A stretch of 5,345 nucleotides of DNA from Desulfobacterales bacterium. Its GTDB lineage: Bacteria; Desulfobacterota; Desulfobacteria; Desulfobacterales; JAHIVH01. The translations under genes and the position numbers were made by a program. The stretch covers positions 1 to 5,345 of the forward strand of contig JAGVHJ010000322.1 of the NCBI GenBank assembly GCA_020056645.1, written 5' to 3'. How positions within the stretch are numbered: position 1 is the stretch's first letter; the number at the start of each line of letters is the position of its first letter. The notes beneath the pieces are model-generated. The model did no database searches. It had not been told where the DNA came from and saw only the letters and a list, made by a program, of their open reading frames with translations. This document shows positions 1 through 5,345 of this stretch, piece by piece.

Positions 1-10
1 AAAAAAAATA

Positions 11-66
11 GGAAACGAACAAAACGGGCTTTTCGCCACCTTGATGAATAGCTGCTGAATAGTTAC
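11..66. repeat. Dispersed repeat X, left copy
   Basis: About 45 of 56 aligned positions, with one single-base gap, match 5011-5065 in the same orientation. The best conserved core is CTTGATGAATAG followed by a TGAATAG echo. The repeat lies outside any gene, and neither copy encodes a plausible protein. The family was identified only by comparing the two ends of this window; its genome-wide copy number is not visible here. It may start further left than the window edge. Confidence 0.75.
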
Positions 67-109
67 ATTAAATTAGTGTTTTAAAGCCTCCGAATTGACC
101 CTTCTGGGG

Positions 110-142
110 GCCAGATTTTAAAAATCGGGACAAATGGGTTTT
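110..142. repeat. Palindromic repeat Y, left copy
   Basis: A short palindrome, GATTTT-A-AAAATC (114-126), sits inside a 33-base segment that matches 5198-5230 at 26 of 33 positions without gaps. At least one stem pair differs between the copies by a compensating change (A-T here, C-G in the other copy), so pairing is kept. There is no adjoining T-tract and no upstream gene, so it does not look like a terminator. Confidence 0.55.
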
Positions 143-150
143 GGTTCCTG

Positions 151-173
151 GTTACGCGGCTCTGCCTCGTAAC
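151..173. repeat. REP-like hairpin, left copy
   Basis: GTTACG (151-156) pairs with CGTAAC (168-173). After one C/T mismatch, GGC pairs with GCC around a TCT loop, giving a 9-bp imperfect stem. The 14 bases CTCTGCCTCGTAAC (160-173) recur exactly at 4967-4980 in the same orientation. Short extragenic hairpins of this type are typical of REP elements, which in many bacteria are spread by a RAYT-type (IS200/IS605-related) transposase. No such transposase is in this window, so the REP assignment is an inference. Confidence 0.65.
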
Positions 174-301
174 AAGAAGCGGCCCCACTCTCTTTTATTT
201 CGCAATTATCTTCTCGGATAGGGTATCTTGATCGCCTCTTTTAACCGGGCCTGGCTATTTTTCAAAAATGCTGCTTGCCAAACGCTCTGTTTTTTGATTT
301 T

Positions 302-343
302 AGACAAATATGGAGGGAACATTAATTGCATTGAGACAAATAT
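302..343 (+). promoter_or_regulatory. Spaced 10-bp direct repeat upstream of operon
   Basis: AGACAAATAT occurs at 302-311 and again at 334-343. The start-to-start distance is 32 bases, close to three helical turns. A shorter GACAAA also occurs at 352-357. The pair lies 47 to 88 bases before the first start codon, where an activator or repressor could bind one face of the helix. In an AT-rich gap a chance 10-mer repeat cannot be excluded, so this is a weak call. Confidence 0.25.
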
Positions 344-389
344 ATTTTCATGACAAACGGTGTTAGTTTTGTTGTTTGGGTCGTTTTAG

Positions 390-1559
390 ATGAACGCGAG
401 AAGTAAAAAAAACATATGGGTGATTTCAAGCGGCGACAAAGCCAATAACGATTTTCTTAAAGGGAACGGCCTGGAAAGTGACGCCATTAAGATTTACAGG
501 ATTTCGGAGATCGGAAAGTATCTGCTAAGCCCTTCCACCATCGAGGTGGAAGAACGGATTATTGGATACACCCTTCACTTCAAGCAGCCGAAATCGAACC
601 TCTTCAAACAAAAAATAAAAAAGCGCGCGCCTTTTCTCCACCGCTTTTTTAAAGAAAAATCGATTCCCAGCAGGGAGCGGCTCATCTCTCCCCTTGACCC
701 GCTCCCCCTATTTGACGACCCTGGTTTTCAATCTTATATGAACAGCCTCTACGACCTAACCCGTCCGTTCCATCCCATGATCAAGGAGATCGAAAGGATT
801 GACGCCGGAATTCTTTCCGATATCACCGGCATCTGTGAGGATTCAGGCGGATCCGCCCGTTACACCCTCACACTGAGGGGAACCATTCCGGAAAAGATCG
901 ATTATTTGAAAAATTTTCTGGGTAAAAAGATCCGAGTCACCCTAAAAAGCGCCTATCTGGCAGATGGCCTCTTTGAAATGCGGGGATTCGATTTTGTAAC
1001 CTACTCGCCAGACAAATGGTTTTACCTGGTGAAATATGCCTCCAACCAAACCTTCAAGTACGCCGTGCTCGACCAGGCCAGAAAGGTTCTTTTTCATGTG
1101 GAGGATAGACTCTTTATCCGCTTCATCCATATTTTAGATCAGTCCCTTCACTCCAACGAAAATCTGAAAGAGGCCTTTTCCCTGTGCATGGAAGGAGGGG
1201 CCCGGCCAACGAAGCTCTTTTTCACCAAAAAACTCGATATCAGTTATTCAACCACCTATCTCCCACCCCTTTACAGGCGCATTTTTGACGAGCGCCGGAT
1301 GGAAGATCCAGTACGGGAAATGATCACGGAGATCATCAACAACCACCAGCGCATCGTGACCTTCGGCTATATTCCACAATCGCATACCGATACGGAAAAA
1401 ACGGTCACCACCATCTCGGTCATGCACGACATAAGGGCCCTTGAGCCGGTAAAAATCCATCTGCCCGACTTTTATTCGAAGATCACTGAGATCACCATGA
1501 ATTCAGACGCCGGAAGCTACTATCTTTTGGACAGCATGAAGGGGTTCAAGGATGTTTAG
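390..1559 (+). CDS. Unrecognised 389-aa protein, first gene of LonB operon
   Basis: I do not recognise the family. The frame has normal coding composition for 389 codons. A TAG stop lies directly before the ATG (387-389), so the start cannot move upstream, although no Shine-Dalgarno sequence precedes it. There is no signal peptide, membrane helix, Walker motif or zinc-binding cluster. Residues about 64-98 form a strongly basic patch rich in Lys and Arg, including K-Q-K-I-K-K-R near 73-79. Residues about 138-205 alternate hydrophobic and polar positions around glycines, which suggests a small beta domain. The C-terminal third looks mixed alpha/beta. Its last two codons and stop overlap the start of the LonB-like gene, so the two are probably made in matched amounts. 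An adaptor, regulator or substrate of that protease is possible but is inferred only from position. The protein appears soluble and cytoplasmic. Confidence 0.85.
   Translation: MNARSKKNIWVISSGDKANNDFLKGNGLESDAIKIYRISEIGKYLLSPSTIEVEERIIGYTLHFKQPKSNLFKQKIKKRAPFLHRFFKEKSIPSRERLISPLDPLPLFDDPGFQSYMNSLYDLTRPFHPMIKEIERIDAGILSDITGICEDSGGSARYTLTLRGTIPEKIDYLKNFLGKKIRVTLKSAYLADGLFEMRGFDFVTYSPDKWFYLVKYASNQTFKYAVLDQARKVLFHVEDRLFIRFIHILDQSLHSNENLKEAFSLCMEGGARPTKLFFTKKLDISYSTTYLPPLYRRIFDERRMEDPVREMITEIINNHQRIVTFGYIPQSHTDTEKTVTTISVMHDIRALEPVKIHLPDFYSKITEITMNSDAGSYYLLDSMKGFKDV
1538..1544 (+). promoter_or_regulatory. Ribosome binding site of LonB-like gene, inside upstream gene
   Basis: GAAGGGG lies 7 bases before the ATG at 1552, within the last codons of the upstream gene. 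The start codon and the upstream stop overlap in the string ATGTTTAG (1552-1559). This arrangement is typical of translational coupling and fixes the start of the protease gene. Confidence 0.65.
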
Positions 1560-3807
1560 CGATTATTCGGAAAAAGAGAGGGAAGAGGTAGCCCACCTCC
1601 TTTCCTACCCGGACCGGCTCGATCGGAACCTGGGTTTCATGAAAGATACGGACGAGATTGAGCTTCCGGAGGACCCCATCGAAAGGGTTGTATTTCAGGA
1701 GAGGGCCCAGAAAGCCATCCGGAAAATCGCCCAGAACAAAGGCCACATCCTTCTTGTTGGAAAACCAGGCACCGGGAAATCGATGCTCGCCGACATGTTC
1801 AAGGAGGTTGTGGATCAGGCCATGGGCGATTATCTCAGACCAAAAAAATCGATCGCCGCCTATCCGGGAAAAGACCGGAACCATGTCCGGATCACTTACG
1901 CCAATCCGGAAAGGCTCGATTATCACATCGATAAGCTCCGGGCCGAGATGGAAGGGATTAAAAACGCGGCCGAGCCCTTCAGCCTGAAAACTCAGATCGC
2001 CTCTCTTAGGAAGGCGCGCTATCTATTTATCATTTCCGCGGCCGCGAGCCTGATTGCCGGCTTCTTCTTTCCCGTGGCCTTTGTTGTGACGGGTCTTTCA
2101 GGAATCGGCGCGATTTTCATGTTCATGCAGGAAAACAACCACGCGGTTCAGGAAAAAATTCAAAACGAAGGAGCGGGCGGAAAACAGATGGCGGTCAAGC
2201 AGCTTCTGGACCGGCTTCCGGAAGTACTCTATGACCCCAGGAAAGAGAAAGAGCTGATGACCCGGGTGACGGAACCTTCATTTGTCAACATGAGGGGCGG
2301 GTTCAGGCACGACCCTTACCAATCAGGCAACCTGGGAACACCGGCCCACCAGCGGGCCTATCTGGGGGCCCATGCCACGTCGCCGATCATTTATATCGAT
2401 GAGCTGAAAACCCTTATCAACGCCGGGTACATGCCCAACCTGCTCGAAATCATGCAGAATCAGAAATATTTCCTCGAAGGGGGAAAACATTCAGGCAGCG
2501 GGGCCGCCGACCGGTCGGAAGATCCGCTTTTGGCCACAAACATCATCATCGCCTGCTGCAATCACGACACCCTCTCCCATCTCCGGTCAGAAGGAGATGG
2601 GGCGTTTTTGAGCCGCGTCGAAGACAAGGGGGAGATCATCCAGATGGAGCACGCGGTGCCGGAAACACCAGAAAATCTCGTGAAACTCGCCCAATATATC
2701 AAACAGGAATCAGCCGCGGTCGGAGAGGCCTTTCAGAAAAACTGGGGAGATGTCTTCGAACGGGAAGGATACGAGGGGGTCCGGAAACGAAGCGAAAAGA
2801 TCTATGGCAGGCCCCTTCCCCGCACCTTCAAACTCAAAACCAAAGCGTTTACAAGAAGCGCCGTGGCTGAAATCGTAAAAGAGTTGAGGTGCCGGGCCTC
2901 TGACCGAAAACTCTCCGCCATCCTACGGCCTATCAACGGAATTATCCGGGCCGCTGTGATGGAAGCGGTTTTCGACAACGCCCCGCAGGTGGAGCCAGGC
3001 CATGTGAGCAGCGCTTTAAACGGCCACATGGGACTCGAAGGAGAACTTTCCAGAGAGCTCATGGCCCACAAGAAAGATCTGAAAAAACATATCGGCTCCC
3101 TGTCGGACGCCGTCGGCTTTGTGGTAGGGCTCTCCGTCGTCACATCCGGAGCAAGCGGTCAGATGTTTGGGCAGCCCCTTCCCATCCGGTGTCAGGTGAA
3201 TGCCGGCGGCGCGGATTCGGTGATCTCTTCCGGAAAAACAGGCGAGATCGCCAAGGCGGCAGCCCAGAATGTACGAGCCGCTATCAAAAAAATATTCCAG
3301 AAACTCTCGATCCCCTATATTGGTTATGAAATGCATGTCGAATATATCCAGGCCCACGGCGGGGTGGAAGGAGACAGCGCATCCATCGCCATGGATGTGG
3401 GCCTGATTTCAGATTTTATCCATGCGCCGGTCAATCAACGAATGGGGATTACCGGCTCCCTCACCGGAGATATCATTCTCGCCGTGGGAGGGGTCCCCGA
3501 AAAGGTGCGATCCATCATGCATCCGGATCTGGACATGGCGGGCGCATGCGTTCCCTGGCAGAACCGGCACGATATTGAACCTCTTATCGTCAACACATCG
3601 TGTGAGGCGATTTTTCAACATGGCATTCCGGGGCTCCGGATTTTCCGTGAACCGGGCCGCGCCCTCCCCTTCGATATCTATTTTCTGAAGACCCGCTACC
3701 ACGCATACCAGATTCTCATGGGAATCGACGAGAGAGAAATTGAGGCCATGATGATCGAACGCAGTAGAAAAGATCTTGAAATGATACAGAGAATGAAGCG
3801 CCATTAG
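1552..3807 (+). CDS. Membrane-anchored LonB-type ATP-dependent protease (family S16)
   Basis: An AAA+ module is fused to a Lon protease domain. This should be a ring-forming, ATP-driven endopeptidase held at the inner membrane and facing the cytoplasm. Walker A is GKPGTGKS (70-77), Walker B is IIYIDE (279-284), sensor 1 is near N337, the probable arginine finger is R355 in LSRVE, and sensor 2 is near R459. Between the Walker motifs, residues about 156-193 form two hydrophobic helices in a hairpin after a charged helical stretch, as in archaeal LonB. The motif HDPYQSGNLGTPAH (253-266) is also LonB-like. The protease domain covers about 500-715. The catalytic serine is S609 in VEGDSAS and the lysine is K651 in VGGVPEK. 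E606, D608, S609 and K651 match E506, D508, S509 and K552 of Archaeoglobus fulgidus Lon, except that the serine-lysine spacing is one residue shorter. There is no LonA N-terminal substrate domain, so an external recruiter is plausible. A bacterial LonB-like or Lon-related protein is the alternative label; the activity call is firm. Confidence 0.95.
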   Translation: MFSDYSEKEREEVAHLLSYPDRLDRNLGFMKDTDEIELPEDPIERVVFQERAQKAIRKIAQNKGHILLVGKPGTGKSMLADMFKEVVDQAMGDYLRPKKSIAAYPGKDRNHVRITYANPERLDYHIDKLRAEMEGIKNAAEPFSLKTQIASLRKARYLFIISAAASLIAGFFFPVAFVVTGLSGIGAIFMFMQENNHAVQEKIQNEGAGGKQMAVKQLLDRLPEVLYDPRKEKELMTRVTEPSFVNMRGGFRHDPYQSGNLGTPAHQRAYLGAHATSPIIYIDELKTLINAGYMPNLLEIMQNQKYFLEGGKHSGSGAADRSEDPLLATNIIIACCNHDTLSHLRSEGDGAFLSRVEDKGEIIQMEHAVPETPENLVKLAQYIKQESAAVGEAFQKNWGDVFEREGYEGVRKRSEKIYGRPLPRTFKLKTKAFTRSAVAEIVKELRCRASDRKLSAILRPINGIIRAAVMEAVFDNAPQVEPGHVSSALNGHMGLEGELSRELMAHKKDLKKHIGSLSDAVGFVVGLSVVTSGASGQMFGQPLPIRCQVNAGGADSVISSGKTGEIAKAAAQNVRAAIKKIFQKLSIPYIGYEMHVEYIQAHGGVEGDSASIAMDVGLISDFIHAPVNQRMGITGSLTGDIILAVGGVPEKVRSIMHPDLDMAGACVPWQNRHDIEPLIVNTSCEAIFQHGIPGLRIFREPGRALPFDIYFLKTRYHAYQILMGIDEREIEAMMIERSRKDLEMIQRMKRH

Positions 3808-3835
3808 CCATTTCAACGACACTCCCATCGACCAA

Positions 3836-4891
3836 TCACCCTTGCATATCACGCCGGGCATCCCCCTCGTCTGAAGGAATGGTCGCCGTTTGGACGACGC
3901 TTGGTTCGGCCTCTCTTTTTTCCGCCGGGCGTATCTCTTCAATAGCGACGAAGTGCTCGTTAGCCATTTGAACCGCTTTTTCCACGGAAAGATGGCCGGG
4001 GAGGGCCGTATTCAAGGAGTGCCACGCCCCTTCTATTTTCATTGGATTCAAGTTCAAGCGCGAATTGATCAAGCCGAACCCGTCAAGGGTCCCGATGAAC
4101 TGAGCCGCGTTTTTTTCAAACGCCTCTGGAAATCGCACGACCGCGCCCAGTGTCACGATTTTCAACTGGTCCGGCAGTTTCTCTTTTTTCAGCTGGCAGA
4201 GCCGTATCATTCCTTCAAGGGCGTTTTCGATCATATAGTCGCCCTTGCTGTGACCGACCAGGAGTGTGATCTGTTTTCGCAGATGATAGAGCGTAAGAAG
4301 GAGGGCGGTCGAATCCGGGCTCCCGAACATATAAGGAGCGAGATCGAAATCCGATAGATTTTCGTCTTTCACCAGAGAGCGGTAGGATCGCTCTTCCCAT
4401 ACATGATCCTTGAGTTCAATGAGGTCGAAAAATTTCGCGGCCATGTCCCTCATGGTGTTTTTATAGCCCAGCACAAACCAACCGCCCATGGCTTCGGAGA
4501 GGAGATCGGCCATGCCCAGTCCGGAGACAATCCCCGCCACCGGACGATTGATGGCGTTTGCGACATTTCTGGCAAGGGCCGCTGTTCCCATTTTCGAGCT
4601 GCCGACCCCCGGAACGGCGATGGCGTCGACGGTTTCGGCCCCCTGTTTCTTCTGATCCGTGATAAATTCCAGAGGGGTCAAGGTTTCGATGGCGCGGGCC
4701 GCGTTGCCAGGGTAAACGATTAAAACAGATCCTTCGGCGCTCTTTTCATTGGACAGGGCGCTTTTCTCTTCCGAAGTCAGGGAGGGCATGTCGTAAAACA
4801 CACTATCGAGAAAGGTGTTCATCGACCGGCCAAGCTCAATGAACGCATTTCTCTGAATGTTCCAAAACAGGTGATGATCGCTCGGTTTCAT
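3836..4891 (-). CDS. Alpha/beta-hydrolase-like protein with GHSKG nucleophile elbow
   Basis: The 351-residue protein is probably a cytoplasmic serine hydrolase of lipase/esterase type; its substrate is unknown. The strand-elbow-helix motif LLVGHSKGD (210-218) places the nucleophile at S215. D270 in TLDGFG and H291 or H300 follow in the right order to complete a triad. An earlier conserved-looking block, VPGVGSSKMG (93-102) to GGWFVLGY (136-143), would form the first strands and an oxyanion or lid region. The first 35 residues resemble the amphipathic helix of phasins only loosely. The last 35 residues are charged and probably disordered. No signal peptide or membrane helix is seen. The frame stays open upstream to an ATG at 5134. 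I chose 4891 because it has an AGGAGA site 7 bases away and because the extra 81 codons would run through dispersed repeats. The gene converges on the protease gene with a 28-base gap and no visible terminator. I half-recall similar proteins in Burkholderiales and Rhizobiales, which I cannot verify here. Confidence 0.85.
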   Translation of the reverse strand: MKPSDHHLFWNIQRNAFIELGRSMNTFLDSVFYDMPSLTSEEKSALSNEKSAEGSVLIVYPGNAARAIETLTPLEFITDQKKQGAETVDAIAVPGVGSSKMGTAALARNVANAINRPVAGIVSGLGMADLLSEAMGGWFVLGYKNTMRDMAAKFFDLIELKDHVWEERSYRSLVKDENLSDFDLAPYMFGSPDSTALLLTLYHLRKQITLLVGHSKGDYMIENALEGMIRLCQLKKEKLPDQLKIVTLGAVVRFPEAFEKNAAQFIGTLDGFGLINSRLNLNPMKIEGAWHSLNTALPGHLSVEKAVQMANEHFVAIEEIRPAEKREAEPSVVQTATIPSDEGDARRDMQG

Positions 4892-4898
4892 GGGAGGG

Positions 4899-4904
4899 TC
4901 TCCT
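4899..4904 (-). promoter_or_regulatory. Ribosome binding site fixing hydrolase start
   Basis: On the minus strand AAAAAGGAGA ends 7 bases before the ATG at 4891. This is the only strong Shine-Dalgarno sequence near any in-frame start of this gene, and it favours 4891 over the upstream ATG at 5134. Confidence 0.75.
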
Positions 4905-4930
4905 TTTTGAATAATCTGTAACCATTCAGT

Positions 4931-4959
4931 ATAATATTGTTTTTCTCGTTTTTTGTCGG
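4931..4959 (-). promoter_or_regulatory. Probable sigma70-type promoter of hydrolase gene
   Basis: Read on the minus strand, CCGACA (4959-4954) and TATTAT (4936-4931) are separated by exactly 17 bases. They match the -35 and -10 consensus at 4 and 5 of 6 positions. Transcription would start near 4924, leaving a leader of about 33 bases that includes the ribosome binding site. The -35 element abuts and slightly overlaps the REP-like hairpin. If correct, the promoter lies downstream of the longer alternative start and supports the shorter protein. Confidence 0.45.
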
Positions 4960-4980
4960 TACGATACTCTGCCTCGTAAC
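4959..4980. repeat. REP-like hairpin, right copy
   Basis: This copy shares CTCTGCCTCGTAAC (4967-4980) with the left copy and is in the same orientation. ACGA (4961-4964) pairs with TCGT (4974-4977), and the stem continues past one bulged base using the flanking GGT and AACC. A second small hairpin with a GGAA loop, GAGC-GGAA-GCTC, follows at about 4984-4995 and may belong to the same element. It sits between the hydrolase promoter and repeat X. Confidence 0.6.
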
Positions 4981-5010
4981 CACGAGCGGAAGCTCCCGAA
5001 ACAAAAGTGC

Positions 5011-5065
5011 GGAACGAAGCAAACAGGCTTTTTGTCATCTTGATGAATAGGCGTTGAATAGATAC
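5011..5065. repeat. Dispersed repeat X, right copy
   Basis: This is the direct-orientation partner of 11-66, about 80 percent identical across its length, sharing CTTGATGAATAG and TGAATAG. The minus-strand frame stays open through it by chance, which produces a misleading extension of the hydrolase gene. Confidence 0.75.
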
Positions 5066-5197
5066 GGGCCAATTAACAAAACCCTGAAGATCAAGTATCA
5101 AGCTCTGGGCCGGTTGTAAACAGGGGAATCGCATGTAAAATGGGGTTTAGGGAATGTTTTAAACAATGACTTGAATTTATGATAAATACCTCCTGCG

Positions 5198-5230
5198 GCC
5201 CGCTTTTAAAAAGCGGCGCGAATAGGTTTT
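5198..5230. repeat. Palindromic repeat Y, right copy
   Basis: CCGCTTTT-A-AAAAGCGG (5200-5216) is a perfect 8-bp palindrome around one base. It lies in a 33-base segment that matches 110-142 at 26 positions. The T-run at 5227-5231 lies more than ten bases beyond the stem, which is too far for a standard intrinsic terminator. Confidence 0.55.
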
Positions 5231-5267
5231 TAGAGGGTGTTTATAGAACCTTTTTTTACCATGTTTG

Positions 5268-5289
5268 GCCACCTTTTCAAAAGGTTGGC
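5268..5289. repeat. Inverted repeat, hairpin-forming
   Basis: GCCACCTTTT pairs with AAAAGGTTGGC with one bulged T, giving about 10 pairs around a central C; a real hairpin would open the innermost A-T pairs into the loop. There is no T-tract on either side, so termination is not supported. It has the same design as palindrome Y, with a G/C base and a TTTT/AAAA apex, but no further sequence match. Confidence 0.45.
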
Positions 5290-5345
5290 TCCCGGCAGGG
5301 CCGTCAAGGCGAATCCTACATGCGACGCCCCTGCGGTTGTAAAGG

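Larger units (their letters stand above)
1..389. other. Left intergenic region, repeat-bearing, no gene
   Basis: No open frame of convincing length or composition is present on either strand. The stretch is AT-rich compared with the genes and begins inside a run of A at the window edge. It holds three short repeat elements (11-66, 110-142, 151-173) that have partners on the far side of the gene block. It also holds a spaced direct repeat at 302-343 close to the first gene. I searched for a sigma70-type promoter for the gene at 390. TATATT at 341-346 is a possible -10, but no good -35 lies 16 to 18 bases upstream, so no promoter is called. Confidence 0.7.
5066..5345. other. Right intergenic region, no convincing gene
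   Basis: Besides palindrome Y (5198-5230) and an inverted repeat (5268-5289), nothing is clearly functional. Two short frames touch the window edge. One is a + frame from an ATG at 5261 with no ribosome binding site. The other is a minus-strand frame of about 54 codons entering from 5344. They overlap each other and the inverted repeat, and neither has a recognisable sequence, so neither is called. On the minus strand AGGAGGT occurs near 5188-5194, but no start codon is correctly placed after it. Confidence 0.5.

Noticed and set aside
302..343. CRISPR-like repeat
   Set aside because: There are only two full 10-base copies, no array and no cas genes.
3409..3942. Minus-strand open frame of 177 codons opposite the protease C-terminus
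   Set aside because: It runs antisense to the Lon catalytic region and across the convergent junction, with no plausible start signal. It is a shadow of the real gene.
3890..4357. Plus-strand open frame of 155 codons opposite the hydrolase gene
   Set aside because: It lies wholly antisense to a better-supported gene with a nucleophile-elbow motif and a ribosome binding site. Its own sequence has no recognisable domain.
11..5065. Repeat X copies as transposon terminal repeats or integron attC sites
   Set aside because: The copies are direct and only about 80 percent identical. No transposase or integrase, target-site duplication or attC core was found.
5200..5231. Intrinsic terminator at palindrome Y
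   Set aside because: The T-run lies more than ten bases after the stem, and no + strand gene ends nearby.
5261..5345. Possible start of a gene leaving the window on the + strand
   Set aside because: There is no ribosome binding site, it begins inside an inverted repeat, and only 28 codons are visible. A minus-strand frame overlaps it with equal support.

Overview
This is a bacterial chromosomal segment with three genes in a compact block (positions 390 to 4891). On both sides lie AT-richer intergenic stretches built from short dispersed repeats. The Shine-Dalgarno sites, the sigma70-like promoter and the REP-like hairpins all point to a bacterium. The style of the repeats reminds me of Desulfobacterota (deltaproteobacterial) genomes, but that placement is an inference from memory and is weak.

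Layout. Positions 1-389 hold no convincing gene; they contain repeat X (11-66), an A/T-centred palindrome Y (110-142), a REP-like hairpin (151-173) and a spaced 10-bp direct repeat just before the first gene. A two-gene operon follows on the + strand. It starts with an unrecognised 389-residue protein (390-1559) and continues with a 751-residue membrane-anchored LonB-type ATP-dependent protease (1552-3807), whose start overlaps the end of the first gene by 8 bases. After a 28-base convergent gap comes a minus-strand gene (4891 down to 3836) for a 351-residue alpha/beta-hydrolase-like protein with a G-H-S-K-G nucleophile elbow. It has a clear ribosome binding site and a plausible promoter. Positions 4892-5345 carry second copies of the REP-like hairpin, repeat X and palindrome Y, in the same orientation as the left copies.

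How the genes may work together. The LonB-like enzyme keeps both AAA+ and Ser/Lys protease signatures plus a two-helix membrane hairpin, so it should be an active inner-membrane protease. The co-translated upstream protein is the obvious candidate for its adaptor, regulator or substrate, but nothing in its sequence proves this. The hydrolase is transcribed convergently and need not be functionally linked. The most interesting candidate for something undescribed is the pair formed by the unknown protein and LonB. No CRISPR array, tRNA, rRNA, transposase or recognisable defence system is visible.
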